DNA of 64,000 nt from Pogona vitticeps (GCF_051106095.1 NC_135783.1:211812472-211876471); one strand, 5' to 3'. Shown: positions 1-12,640, counted from the stretch's first letter. The notes: generated by a model not told the origin, from the letters alone. Numbers and translations: made by a program.

Positions 1-1490
1 AATAATTCAACTAGAATGCCATCACCTCCACTGGCCTTGTTGTTAGCCATAGTTTCTAAAGCCCACTTGACTTCACTCTCCAGGATGTCTGGCTCAAGGT
101 CAGCAATCACACTATCTGGGTTGTCCGGGACCTCCAGATGTTTCTGGTATAATTCCTCTGTGTATTCTTGCCACCTCTTCTTGATGTCTTCTGTTTCTGT
201 GAGGTCCCTACCATTTTTGCCCTTTATCATGCCCATCTTTGCACAAAATGTTCCTCTAATATCTCCAAATTTCCTGAACACATCTCTGGTTTTTCCATTT
301 CTGTTATTTTCCTCTATTTCTTTGCATTGTTCATTTAAGAAGGCCCTCTTGTCTCTCCTTGCTATTCTTTGCAAGTCTGCATTCAATTTTCTGTAACCTT
401 CCCTATCTCCCTTACATTTTGTTTCCTTTCTCTTCTCTGCTATTTATAAGGCCTTGTTGGACAGCCACTTTGCTTTCTTGCATTTCCTTTTCTTTGGGAT
501 GGTTTTTGTTGCTGCCTCCTGTACAATGTTACGAGCCTCCATCTATAGTACTCTGTCCACCAAATCTAATTCCTTAAATCTGTTTTTCATTTCCACTGTG
601 TATTCTTAAGGGATTTGGTTTAGATTATACCTGACTAGTCCAGTGGTTTTTCCTACTTTCTTCAGTTTGAATTTTGCTATAAGAAGCTGATGATCAAAGC
701 CACAATCAGCTCCAGGTCTTGTTTTTGCTGACTGTATAGAGCTTCTCCTTCTTTGGCTGCAGGGAATATAATCAATCTGATTTCGGTATTGCCCATCTGG
801 TGATGTCCATGTGTAGTCTCCTCTTCTGTTGTTGGAAAAGAGTGTTTGTTCTCTTGACAAAACTCTAATAGCCTTTGCCCTGCTTTGTTTTGAATTCCAA
901 GGCCAAATTTACCTGTTGTTCGTTTTATCTTGACTCCCTACTTTAGCATTCCAGTCCCCTAAAATGAGAAGAACATCTTTCTTTGGTGTCAGTTCTAGAA
1001 GGTGTTGTAAGTCTTCATAGAACTGGTCAATTTCGGCCTCTTTAGCATTGGTGGTTGGTGCATAAACTTGGATTACTATGATGTTGAAAGGTCTGCCTTG
1101 GATTTGTATTGAGATCATTCTATCATTTTTTGAGATTGTATCCCAGTACATCTTTTCCCATTCTTTTGTAGACTATGAGGGCTACTCCATTTCTTCTACG
1201 GGATTCTTGCCCACAATAGTAGATATGATAATTGTCTGAATTGAATTTGCCCATTCCCATCCATTTTAGTTCACTGATGCCCAGGATGTCAATGTTTATT
1301 CTTGCCATCTCCTGTTTGACCACCTCCAGCTTCCCAAGGTTCATAGATCTTACATTCCAGGTTCCTATGCAGTATTTTTCTTTACAGCATCGGACTTTCC
1401 TTTCACTTCCAAGAGCGTCCGCAGCTGAGAGTCCTTTCGGCTTTGGCCCAACCACTTCATTAGCTCTGGAGCTACTTGTACTTGTCAAGG
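1..1490 (-). mobile_element. RTE-BovB LINE, 5' part, minus strand, cut by window start
   Basis: Read on the minus strand, this stretch translates in pieces to the BovB endonuclease and the start of its reverse transcriptase. Near 1330-1370 it reads IGTWNVRSMN, then the GDWNAKVG endonuclease motif near 935-960, and NNKASGGDGI near 1-50, where the window cuts it. The 5' limit is near 1490, a little upstream of the endonuclease domain. The reading frame is broken into at least three pieces, so this copy is dead. It keeps the linker region near 150-240 that the neighbouring plus-strand copy has lost. BovB elements (RTE clade) encode an apurinic-type endonuclease plus reverse transcriptase and are abundant in squamates. 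Confidence 0.93.
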
Positions 1491-3959
1491 ACAAGTACAT
1501 TCAACATCACAATAGTCCAAGTTTATGCACCAACCAGCATTGCTGAGGAGACTGAAATTGAACAATTCTATGAAGATTTACAACACCTTCTAGAACTGAC
1601 ACCAAAGAAAGATGTTCTTCTCATTCTAGGGGACTGGAATGCTAAAGTAGGGAGCCAAGAGATAAAAGGAACAACAGGGAAGTTTGGCCTTGGAGTTCAG
1701 AACGAAGCAGGACAAAGGCTAATAGAGTTTTGTCAAGAGAATAAGCTGGTCATCACAAACACTCTTTTCCAACAACACAAGAGGCGACTCTACACATGGA
1801 AATCACCAGATGGGCAATATCGAAATCAGATTGATTATATTCTCTGCAGCCAAAGATGGAGAAGCTCTATACAGTCAGCAAAAACAAGACCTGGAGCTGA
1901 CTGCGGTTCTGATCATCAGCTTCTCATAGCAAAATTCAAGCTTAGACTGAAGAGAGTAGGAAAAACCACTGGGCCACTCAGGTATAATCTAAACCAAATC
2001 CCCTATGAATACGCAGTGGAAGTAAAGAACAGATTTAAGGAACTAGATTTGGTGGACAGAGTGCCTGAAGAACTTTGGATAGAGGCTCGTAACATTGTCC
2101 AGGAGGCAGCAACAAAAACCATCCCAAAGAAAAGGAAATGCAAGAAAGCAAAGTGGCTGTCCAACGAGGCCTTAGAAATAGCAGAGAGGAGAAGGGAAGC
2201 AAAATGCAAGGGAGATAGGGAAAGTTACAGAAAATTGAATGCAGACTTCCAGAGAATAGCAAGGAGAGACAAGAGGGCCTTCTTAAATGAACAATGCAAA
2301 GAAATAGAGGAAGATAACAGAAAAGGAAAGACCAGAGATCTGTTCAGGAAAATTGGAGATATTAGAGGAACATTTTGCGCAAAGATGAACATGATAAAAG
2401 ATTTGGATATCCCGGACAACCCAGACAATGTAGTTGCTGACCTTGAGCCAGACATTCTGGAGAGCGAAGTCAAGTGGGCCTTAGAAAGCCTGGCTAACAA
2501 CAAGGCCAGTGGAGGTGATGGCATTCCAGTTGAACTATTTAAAATCTTGAAAGATGATGCTGTTAAGGTGCTACATTCAATATGCCAGCAAGTTTGGAAA
2601 ACTCAACAGTGGCCAGAGGATTGGAAAAGATCAGTCTACATCCCAATCCCAAAGAAAGGCAGTGCCAAAGAATGCTCCAACTACCGTACAATTGCACTCA
2701 TTTCGCACGCTAGCAAGGTTATGCTCAAAATCCTGCAAGGTAGGCTTCAGCAGTATGTGGACCGAGAACTCCCAGAAGTACAAGCTGGATTCCGAAGAGG
2801 CAGAGGAACTCGAGACTAAATTGCTAACTTGCGCTGGATTATGGAGAAAGCCAGAGAGTTCCAGAAAAATATCTACTTCTGCTTCATTGACTATGCAAAA
2901 GCCTTTGACTGTGTGGACCACAGCAAACTATGGCAAGTTCTTAAAGAAATGGGAGTGCCTGACCACTTTATCTGTCTCCTGAGAAACCTATATGTGGGAC
3001 AGGAAGCAACAGTTAGAACTGGTCATGGTACAACTGAGTGGTTCAAAATTGGGAAAGGAGTACGGCAAGGCTGTATATTGTCCCCCAGCTTATTTAACTT
3101 ATATGCAGAATACATCATGCGGAAGGCTGGACTGGAAGAAACCCAAGCCGGAATTAAGATTGCCGGAAGAAATATCAACAACCTCCGATATGCAGATGAT
3201 ACCACTCTGATGGCAGAAAGTGAGGAGGAATTAAAGAACCTTGTAATGAGAGTGAAAGAGGAGAGTGCAAAAAACGGTCTGAAACTCAACATCAAAAAAA
3301 CTAAGATCATGGCCACTGGTCCCATCACCTCCTGGGAAATAGAAGGGGAAGATATGGAGGCAGTGTCAAATTTTATCTTCCTGGGCTCCATGATCACTGC
3401 AGATGGCGACAGCAGCCCTGAAATTAAAAGACGCCTTCTTCTTGGGAGGAAAGCGATGACAAATCTTGACAGCATCTTGAAAAGCAGAGACATCACCTTG
3501 CCGACAAAAGTCCGAATAGTCAAAGCTATGGTTTTTCCTGTCGTGATGTATGGAAGTGAGAGCTGGACCATAAAGAAAGCAGACCGCCGAAGAATTGATG
3601 CCTTTGAATTGTGGTGCTGGAGGAGGCTCTTGAGAATCCCCTGGACTGCAAGGAGAACAAACCTATCAATACTAAAGGAAATCAACCCTGAGTGCTCACT
3701 GGAAGGACAGATCCTGAAGCTGAGGCTCCAGTACTTTGGCCATCTCATGAGAAGAAAAGAGTCCTTGGAAAAAACCTTGATGTTAGGAAGGTGTGATGGC
3801 AAGAGGAGAAGGGGACGACCGAGGATGAGATGGCTGGACAGTGTCTGCGAAGCAACCAACATGAACCTGACACAACTCCGGGAGGCAGTAGAAGACAGAA
3901 GGGCCTGGCGTGCTCTGGTCCATGGGGTCACGAAGAGTCGGACACGACTAAACGACTAA
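1476..3959 (+). pseudogene. BovB endonuclease/reverse transcriptase ORF, one stop and one in-frame deletion
   Basis: One reading frame spans the whole stretch, interrupted by a single TAA at 2817-2819 where relatives have CAA (context GTRD-stop-IANLRW). Visible motifs in the first part are the endonuclease GDWN at residues 52-55 and SDH at 145-147. After the stop, FIDYAKAFD and the YADD polymerase box appear at residues 19-27 and 121-124 of the downstream 376-codon open part. Compared with the minus-strand copy, about 26 codons are missing near 2400-2410, after MNMIKD and before IPDNPD, without loss of frame. The protein is inferred to be inactive, since the endonuclease N-terminus is gone. 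Large antisense ORFs over this stretch are shadows. Confidence 0.9.
1477..1499. repeat. Perfect 10 bp inverted repeat at junction of two BovB copies
   Basis: The arms TGTACTTGTC and GACAAGTACA are separated by AAG. The palindrome sits exactly where the minus-strand BovB ends and the plus-strand BovB begins. It may be a by-product of the joining event, for example microhomology or a snap-back during cDNA synthesis. Confidence 0.85.
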
Positions 3960-3975
3960 ACACACACACACGCCA
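1500..3975 (+). mobile_element. RTE-BovB LINE, 5'-truncated, complete 3' end
   Basis: The copy begins inside the endonuclease domain (FNITIVQVYAPTS) and runs to the typical BovB 3' end. That end has the segment coding SRTRLND followed by a short (CA)n tail at about 3959-3975. It is 5'-truncated, so part of the endonuclease and any upstream sequence are absent. It lies head to head with the older, more broken minus-strand copy. BovB copies in the window at 17774 and 21587 belong to the same family and align to its second half. Confidence 0.95.
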
Positions 3976-6845
3976 CATCTTTGAACTATTCTCCTCAGAA
4001 AGGCTCGCCTGGCCCACTTCAGTTGTTAGGATGATGTCTCTCTTTTTTTTCACTCAGGCCTCACAGACTTTTGTGATATTCTTTTACTCTGCCGAGCTGG
4101 TGATTTTTCATTGAGGATTTCATTATAACAGTGGTTTCCCAATACTTGAGACCCAAGATTAATGTCTTGTAATAACAATAACAACAAGGCATACAGGCAT
4201 ACACAGCATTGATTGCTTCATTCTAGTGGACATTTATACGGGTATGTATGCAGATTACTCCCCTCTCCTCCCCGCACCTTGTGGAATGTGGCCTCACATG
4301 CTGGACTGAGGTGTCGGAGCAGGCACCATGTATGGAGAGAGACGTGAAAAGGTAACCTCTCCATTCAACATACAGAAACAGATTGGATGGCTGTTGAAAC
4401 TTATTTTAGCACAAGCAATGAGATGATGCTGTCTTCTATCACATTCATGGGCAGCAATCTAATAAGGAGAAATCAATTCTTCAAAAAACACCTCTGGTTT
4501 ATGAATGTGAGATGAATTAACCACTTCCCACCCAAACCCAAAGAAATTGTCAGGGGCTGTGGTTTTCAACAAGTGCCCTCCAACAGAGATAGGGGCTAAG
4601 GTGGGACTCAGAAGGAACTGCTCAGAGTACCATTGCTGCCCCCCACCATCTGCCACTTGAGGTGGTTACTACTCTGCCTAATAGTAGGGCCAGCCCTGGT
4701 AGCATGTGTGGAATCTCCTACTGAATATCAGAATGACTTTTTTTTTTATAAATCTAAGGTGAAAATGAAAAGACAGAGCAATAAAATAAAATAGTAATCC
4801 CACATGATTTGTACTCTCCCATCAGTATGCATTACTCAGCTACAACCACCCACCCACCCACCTACAAACAATTATGTATTCTTGAGTTCTAGCTCAATAT
4901 AGTTGCTGGTGGCAACCATAGCAACGGTTAGTTAAGGTTACAATCCCTTTCTTGTCTCTTGATTTAATCATGATTAGCAGATCTTAGGATAGTTCACACA
5001 AAACAGCAGTTCAGGATATGTACTTTATTTGGATGAGTTAGACCAAAGAGATGTAGAGACCCCACACAACCCCACAACTTGTATTACTTTCTATAAAGAG
5101 CATGCCTGAGGTAATAATTCCAGATATACTCAGGATGGCAATGTTGTTGCTAAGATGCCATGAGGAGGGAGACAACAAGGACAAACACAGGCTGATAGTG
5201 GCACCAGCAGGATCTAATGATTCATAATACACGAGGGGTGTGCCATCTCCAGAGGTCTGGGAGCCATTTCCCCACCCCCAAGACCTATGTGCCTCTTCAT
5301 GTGCAAAAAATTACCAACAAAAAAAATATCTGCAAAATTACAAACTAAAAGTAGGCAGACGTTGGAAGGAATTGGCAGGGGTTGTGTGAAGTCTGCACTC
5401 CATTTTACTTCTTAGTCAGTGCTCCTAAAATTACTTCTGTATCATTTTTTACTTGGGGGAGGGGTATCTAGCAGCTGCCTGCTTCCTCTGGACCACATTT
5501 TGCCCACTCCTTTTCTATATCGGGCAAAATCCAAAGAAACAAAACAAAACTAGACCAAAGGGGGGGGGAGGGCAAAAACAGGTGCAACCTTGATCAGGAA
5601 GCAAGAAATAGGTCTTCTAGCTCTGTTCATGCAAAGGGATGGACATGATCTGACTTGTTTTTGCAGACTTGCTCAACATGAAAGCATTTTTCCAAATATA
5701 TGCACCACCACGATCTCCACCAATCAACTTAGAGATAAAAGAGAAGGCACTCACAGGACTTGAACCCATGCCGCTCACATCACAGAGCAGTTCTAACATG
5801 GCAGCACTTGGGAATCAGATACTGCTGGCAGGGTGAGGCTTCTGGCAACTCTTATAGCTGCTCAAACAGCAGATCTTCAGCGCAGGATTAAGCCCTAAAT
5901 GTTCCAGATTGCTTTTTGTGAGGCATTTTGCACGCTTTCCAATAGGGGAGTCCTCCAAAAGAGACCCACGCAAGAGATGATGAGCTGTCATCTGTTAAGT
6001 GGCACTTTTGTCTTCTGACTCAGCACTGCGCTCGAGTTTGGAAGCACCATTTTGAGATGAGAAGCAGATTCAGTTCCTGATCATCTGGGATTGTTTCATA
6101 TTACATGTTGTTTTTCATAAGAATAGTGGGAGGTGTTTTAGCAAAATGCCAGTGTGGCTAATTAATTTGCTGCCTACTGAAAACTTTCTCTCTCTTTAAT
6201 GCAAATTCAAACGTTTTGGTGCTTTAACGGGCCATGGAAATGGTTGTAAGTGGTATTACAGTCTTTTGCTCTGTATCCAGAAACTAAGTTATATTGAGTG
6301 CCTGTGAATTAAAATAGCCGTTACTTCTCTTGCAGTGAGCCAGAACTGATGAGATAACAGATGCCAACCAAGTGGGGCTTACTTTATGAGTCCAGATAGC
6401 TCAACGGGCTTATGTCATACAAGGTACCTTCATGTAAGTTAAGTTGTCCTGCTGAGTGTCTTGGTCATCGCCAAGGAATGCTAACAGATGGGCGAAACTT
6501 AGGACTAGCCTGCAGTGCAGGTCAGGGTGACCTTACAAGTGGGAGACAACAACAGCAGCCCTCCAAACGGGAGAGGGCTTCTGCCTGGTAGAGAAAGAAG
6601 CAGGACTGCTTATCAAAAACATTTAGTTGACTAACCCATCTTTTAACCCACTATTCAAGCAACTGATTAATGAACTGGCTGCATTCATATAAATGTCCAT
6701 ATCAAAGGCTCCTTATCAGTGGTGGGCTTTTTTTTTAATGAAGAGAGGTACTCATAATGTTTAGCAGGAAAAAAAAAGATTCCTAGAGCAAATCAAGCCT
6801 AAACTTCTTCAGGAGGCAAAAATGTTCAAACAAGGCTATCCCTCT
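3976..6845. other. No gene seen
   Basis: No conserved coding frame, RNA gene or clear repeat is visible here. There are only short homopolymer runs and a small (CCCA)n run near 4848-4862. The open frames are short and lack any family motif. Confidence 0.6.
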
Positions 6846-7050
6846 TTGGGAATATCATGAGAGGGCAGGATTCTCTGGAAAAGACAATAATGTTGGGAAA
6901 TATTGAAAGCAGCAGGAGGAGAAGAAGATTAAATACAAGATGGACTGACTCCCTAAAGGAAGCCACAGCCTTGAGTTTACAAGAGCAATTGAGGACAGGA
7001 CAGTCTGGAGATCACTCATTTTTAGGATCACCATAAGTTGGAGATGACAT
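6846..7050 (+). mobile_element. Degenerate RTE-like LINE 3' coding fragment
   Basis: Translated on the plus strand with frame changes, this reads like the C-terminus of an RTE-type ORF: SLEKTIMLG, an arginine-rich stretch, TDSLKEATALS, then DRTVW. The BovB copies in this window have the order SLEKTLMLG, RRRGRPRMRW, LDSVCEAT, EDRRAW at the same spacing. The match is weak and diverged, so it is either an old RTE relative or a related lineage. Confidence 0.5.
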
Positions 7051-8871
7051 AATTTCACATAACAGCAAAATTCATAATGTAATACTGTATGTAAGAAAGA
7101 AAGTCCATGTCTTTTAACATATCATATTAGGCTGCAGTCTTATACCTATCTAATACTGAGCCCCTTTGAACTCAGTGGGGCTTACTTCTGCATGGATTTG
7201 TATTTTTGGGCAATAATACCTTAGATCAAACTCTTATACAAACCAACAGGGTAAAAGTAGGAAATGTAAAGGTTGAAAGTGAGTGTCAGAAATGGGATGA
7301 GGAAGATAGAGGGATATGGGTCATTCTCTCTCTGGATTCGATAGGCACACATCAAGTTTAAAGCTGGAAAAGAGATGATGTTACATCTGCTTTTGAATAC
7401 ATCACCAAGTCTTTAACTGGAGGCATGTATTCATTCGTTTGTACGGCCAACTCAAGTATCACGATAGAAATCTGATCAGAGCTGAGTAGATCTATGTAGG
7501 CACCTGCTGTTATAGCCTATTTTGATAATGTGCCACAACCAAAAAGAATCTCTAAACAAAGAGAAACAGGTACGTTTTTCACTACAAAGGTTAAACGTCA
7601 TGGCCGCAGAGTATACAGCTTTTTGAATTTGGACCTAAGAAGAGGAAGAAGATTTTGTCATTGGAGCTGAAAGAACAAATAGACTTTGAGGAGGCGACTG
7701 CTATTTTGAGGGCCTAATCTTATTTCAGGACTGAAATTACTGATTTTTATTAATATATTTCTAAACTGCCCCATATCAATAGATACTGCAGAATCTATAA
7801 AGCAATCCCACATAAAAATCATAAAACAATCCCCAATACATCACAATTGTCAGCGGCAAAAAAATCGACTTTAATAGCCCCCAGCAAATCAATTGAACCG
7901 AGCTGCTGTCAGAACCCAAATACTTGGATAAATAGTCACATCCATTTCCTGAGAGTTTGTGTGGCAGGGTGGTGAGTTTCCGACTGGGATAATAGCCTTA
8001 TTCAGGAGATTAATGAAAGTGTTAGTCTTAACCTATCAGAGGCAGGAGCAGGCTGGCCTCAACCACTTCCATCTTAGCTGTCAAAGAGGAGAGCAGTTTC
8101 CACACACGGAGTTTCTGTATGTGACCAAGCACTCTGAATTTTCACGTTTTCTGATCGTACGGACTCCCCATCACCGCAGAGACTCATCTACTGTTCAGGC
8201 TTAGCTCTCCATACAGAGGTGCTATAATGGAGGAAGCGGGGCTCGCCTGCTGCATCGGCTCACAGTTTAGGATCAAACCTTTCATTAAATGCTTGAATTG
8301 GACTTTGGAAGTTCATGCTTCCAGCACCCAACAAACTGTGGATTGCTGAGTAAACTTGGTTTAACCACTCTCTTTGGGCTTGAACTACCTGGTAAGGTTG
8401 TGGTGAAGATAAAACAAGGAAAAGGACAGCCATTTAAGGAGCAAAGAACAGACAGAAATAAAGTAAGTTAAGTAATAAATCCTTGAATTTGGACTAGTAG
8501 CCAGTGCAGTTCCTTCAGCACTGGTGCTCTAGGTTTCTGTACAATATTCCTGACAGCAGCCTGTCATATTCTTCATAAATTGCAGCTCCTAGTGCAAGGA
8601 CTATTATGACCAAATCATCTCTGTCTAGGAGTGATTCTAGCTGGGAGAATCACATGATGCTGGGCCAAAGCAATCTGAGCCATTGAGAGGTGGCCCTGGA
8701 GGGTCAAATATTGCTCATTCTAGGAGTGCTTCCAAGCAACATGAAATTGCAGGATGAAATTGCAATTCATTGGTCCTTGCTCAGCCCTTTATAAGCAGAC
8801 TTGAATAGCTCTAGATGATCTGCTCAGCTACTCTCCACTGCTTTCTTGAGCATCCTGCCCTACGAATGAGC
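7051..8871. other. No gene; scraps of old repeats
   Basis: No coding region is recognised. A palindromic squamate repeat motif (ACTCAGTGGGGCTTACTTCTG) lies near 7131-7195. A stretch near 7740-7800 (TTTCTAAACTGCCCCATA) resembles the 3' tail of an L2/CR1-group LINE on the minus strand. The rest is featureless. Confidence 0.5.
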
Positions 8872-8979
<108 letters not shown>

Positions 8980-9270
8980 TATAGCAACCAGGCAGTACCT
9001 GGCATTATTCCAGGGAAGCCTTATTCAGTAGATGCAGCACTTCCATTTCGCCAAATACCCCCTATGACCTCCCTCTGTCTACGCTGCTTTAAAACTGCTA
9101 TCCCATTTTGGAATTTCCTTTCAACAAGGAACGTGGCCCACACATCTGGCCATGGACTGTTGAACATTTCCCCCCCCCCCTTGTACCACTCCAGCTCTCT
9201 AATGCCCAGCTTGATGAAAGACTGATACAGAAAGATAGCTTCTGTTTTCAGCAGATTAATAAAGGTATCA

Positions 9271-9304
9271 GGTGGTTGGATCGCTCAGTGGTTTAGGTAC
9301 CTGC
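9271..9304 (+). mobile_element. Sauria-type tRNA SINE, 5' piece (A box)
   Basis: The sequence GGATCGCTCAGTGGTTTAGG resembles the A box of a tRNA-derived SINE. The piece stops at the LTR retrotransposon and resumes at 15547 with the B-box part. The host flank just before it (AATAAAGGTATCA, ending at 9270) is repeated imperfectly as TTAAAGGTTATCA after the SINE tail at 15821-15833. That is the expected target duplication of the SINE. Confidence 0.8.
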
Positions 9305-9738
9305 TGTAGCGGGTCACTCTGAAGCCTCTGCCAACTCAGGCCTCCAGGAGTGCTCACTACTCTTCCTCTTCAACTGCTGCCACCAATTATAATCAATATT
9401 TAAAAAGGACAAGTGTTTCTTCCAAAACAAAACTTGTTTATTGATATAATAAAATAAAATGAGTAAATCACAGGTAGATAATCAAGTTGTAAATCACTGT
9501 TTCTTATTCATTGAATCACACAGACTTTTCCTCACTGACTATTTTGGCTCACAGGCCTCCAAATATGCTCATCACTAACTCTCAATCTATCAATCTATCA
9601 ATCTCCCCCTCTCACACATCACACACCCCTATATATATTCCAGCTCCTCCCCCTTCTGCACCACTCTCCGTCCCCTCATTGGCTGATGTTCCATTGCCCA
9701 GCTGTGACGGACAGGTGAGAGCAGGGCTGTATGTTACA
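9305..9738 (-). repeat. 3' LTR of the Gmr1-like element
   Basis: This 434 bp LTR is about 98% identical to the one at 15113-15546. It is flanked outside by CCTGC (9300-9304) and inside by the purine-rich tract. On the plus strand it starts TGTAGCGGGTC and ends CTGTATGTTACA. Confidence 0.96.
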
Positions 9739-10099
9739 ATACCTCCCCCCTTAACAAGTTGTTTCATGGGGGAAAGCTAAAGTGCTTTCCTCTCATGAAC
9801 AACGAGGAGCAAAACAACATTACATTATCCCAATAACACCATTACATTTAACAAACATTTACAAAAACATTAATTAATCATCTTACATTCATTTTCCATT
9901 TCAATCTTACACTCTAGTTGCCATACTTTACCACTTCCAATGTTCATTCATGCACATACTTAATAATAAACAGCAACATTTAAAAATACTTACATAAATT
10001 TTTTTTGCTTACATAACATATAACATTTATCAATGGGTACATGTACATCAATCTTTTATTACTTTCACCATTATAAGAGTCCATTCTTTTCTTCTTTAG

Positions 10100-10690
10100 T
10101 CTCTTGGTCTTCTATAGAGGGCATCTGCAGGACCGTTCTGAGTCCCTTTAATTACTCGAACCTCAAAATCAAAGTCCTGCAGGATCAAAGCCCATCTCAT
10201 CAGCTTGCTGTTGTTGGCTTTGATAGTCCTTAACCACAATAGTGGGTAATGGTCAGTACACAAGACAAAATGTCTTCCCCAAATATATGGCTTAAGTTTC
10301 TGAACTGCATACATGATAGCAAGACACTCTTTTTCGATGGTGGACAGGTGTCTCTCACCTCCCTGCAGCTTTTTGCTCAGGTACGCCACTGGATGAAGAT
10401 CTCCGCCGCCGTCACTCTGGCACAGCACGGCTCCTAACCCGGAGTTGGATGCATTGGTAAAGATGGTAAACTCGCGTTGGAAATCCGGAGCTCTTAAGAC
10501 TGGGTTGGTTATCAACGCCTCCTTCGGCTTCCCGAACGCCTCCTCGCAACTGCTGGTCCACTGGATACTGTTAGCACTCTTCTTGCGTGTTAAGTCAGTT
10601 AATGGAGCTGCTATCTCACTGAATCTAGGAATAAACCGTCTATAATAGCCTACCAGCCCAAGAAAAGATCTGACCTTTTTCTTGGTGGTG
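10100..10690 (-). pseudogene. RNase H part of the Gmr1-like element (fossil)
   Basis: Minus-strand translation shows FTIFTNASNSGLGAVL, HPVAYLSKKL, ERHLSTIEKECLAI and FVLCTDHYPL, the usual order of a Ty3/gypsy RNase H domain. Before it lies the RT-to-RNase H connection (SFLGLVGYYRRFI). It is the 3'-most coding part of the element, followed by about 350 bp of non-coding sequence before the 3' LTR. Confidence 0.92.
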
Positions 10691-10734
10691 GGTCTAGGCC
10701 AGTTACTAATAGCTTCCACTTTGGCTTCTAGGGG

Positions 10735-11430
10735 TTGATCCTACCTCCCCCTACTACATGACCTAAGTACTTCAATTCGGGGCTACCCAGCTGGCATTTG
10801 CACGCTTTCACTGTTAGCCCAGCTGCTTTCAATCTTTGCAGCACTGTCTCTAAGTGACCAAGGTGATCTTTCCAGGAGTGACTAAAGATACCTATATCGT
10901 CAATGTAAGCCACTGTGAAGTTGCTAAGCCCTTGTAAAGTTTTGTCCATAAGTCTTTGGAAAGTAGCTTGTGAATATCTTAACCCAAAACTCAGGACACT
11001 GAACTCGTATAAACCAAAAGGGCTACAAAAGGCTGTCTTCTCCTGATCTTTGGGGTCAATTCTCACTTGCCAAAACCCTTTTGTTAGACCTAGGCAGGAA
11101 ATATATTGACATCCCCCTATGGTCTCTATCAGGTCGTCTAATCTGGGCATAGGGTATGCATCCGGCTTGGTTACATGGTTCAGCTTTCTATAGTCCACAC
11201 AAAACCGAATACTGCCATCTGGCTTGTCAACCAAGACTATAGGAGCAGACCAAGGGCTGGATGAAGGAACAATGATGTTTCCTTTTAACATATCATCTAG
11301 CTCCTTGTGCACCTTATCAACATATGGCCCAGTAACTCTATATGGAGTAACTGGTTGTGGGGGTGCATCTCCTGTATCAATCTTGTGCACCACTCCCTTG
11401 GCTAACCCGGGTTTGCTTGAGAAAACCTGT
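10735..11430 (-). pseudogene. Reverse transcriptase part of the Gmr1-like element (fossil)
   Basis: Minus-strand translation shows SSSPWSAPIVLVDKPDGSIR, the FCVDYRKLN box, PMPRLDDLI and the YIDD polymerase box, in the order expected of Ty3/gypsy enzymes. It lies downstream of the integrase, which is the reverse of ordinary Ty3/gypsy order. Confidence 0.94.
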
Positions 11431-11599
11431 TGGTACTTTGTAACCAAGGCCCTCAATTCACTTTGTTGCTCCTGGGAAAGTACAGGGCTAATTTTGACAT
11501 CTTCATGGTTATATCTTGCTTTCCCCGTCCCTTCCCAATAGGGTAAGTCATGTTTCTCATTGGCAGCTTCCTTCATGGCAAACAGCACTCTGTTCTCCT

Positions 11600-12640
11600 C
11601 CCTATAATATGGTTTGATCATATTTACATGGACCACCCTCCTGCCTGGTTCTCCATCTTCCTTAATGATATAATTAATGTCGTTCATTTTGGCAATTATT
11701 CTGAACGGTCCTGCCCAATTTAGTTGTAATTTGTTCCCTTTGAGAGGTCTTAGCACAAGCACCTCATCTCCAGGATTAAAACTTCTTTCTCTGGCTTTCC
11801 TGTCATACCAGACTTTTTGCTTATTTTTCTGCCCTTGTAAATTCTCAGCAGCCAATTCTAAATTTCTTTTCAGAGTGTTCATCAGGTTGTCTAAATATGA
11901 TATTACATTCTCAGGATCAGATTCTTGTATTTTCTCCCAACTTTGTCTAAGTAAGTCAAGAGGTCCTCTCACTTTTCTCCCAAACAGCAACTCAAAAGGA
12001 CTAAATCCTGTACTGTCTTGGGGTACAGACCTATACGCATATAACAGAAGTTGTAATTTCTGATCCCAATTGTAAGGATTCTCAGCAGAATAGGCTCTAA
12101 TCATGCGCATCAGAGTACCATTAAATTTCTCTGTAAGGCCGTTAGTTTGCGGGTGATATGGGGAAGTATTTAGATGTTTGATCCCACATATTTGCCACAG
12201 TCTCTGCATGAACTTTGAGATAAAGGATGTTCCTAAGTCAGTTACTATTTCTGACGCGAAGCCCATACGGCTCATATAACTCAGCAAGGCATCAGCCACA
12301 GTATGAGTCTCAATATTCCTCAGAGGAATAGCCTCTGGGTATCGTGTGGCATGATCGACAATGGTCAGAATAAATCTGTTCCCCTTCTAGGCAATGGTCC
12401 TATACTATCCATACCAATGCGTTGGAATGGGGTAGAAATTATTGGTAAAGGGCACAGCTTCGCTTTAGCTTTGTCATTGCTATTACCCTGCCTATGACAA
12501 ACATCACAACTCTGACAGAAATTCTTAATCTGCTTTCCCATCTCAGGCCAGTAGAAATTTTGTGATATTCTTTGTTTGGTTTTATTAATGCCTAGATGAG
12601 CAGAAAATACATCTGAGTGTCCCCTTTCTAATATTTTCTG
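11600..12640 (-). pseudogene. Integrase part of the Gmr1-like element (fossil)
   Basis: Minus-strand translation shows an HHCC zinc-binding segment (GHSDVFSAHLG to CQSCDVCHRQ, about 12490-12635). The catalytic core follows (MDSIGPL, VTDLGTSF, SPYHPQTNGLTEKFNG, about 12080-12430). Next comes a C-terminal GPF-type segment (WAGPFRIIAKMNDINYII, near 11640-11720). The integrase precedes the reverse transcriptase. Confidence 0.93.

Noticed and set aside
3023-3931. 302-codon antisense open frame over the BovB reverse transcriptase
   Set aside because: It is the complement of a real coding frame, has no family motif, and recurs over the BovB copy at 17924-18883. It is a shadow.
1-3975. One BovB insertion with a 5' inversion by twin priming
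   Set aside because: The inverted and forward parts overlap over more than 1 kb of the element and differ in sequence, including a 78 bp deletion. Two copies fit better.
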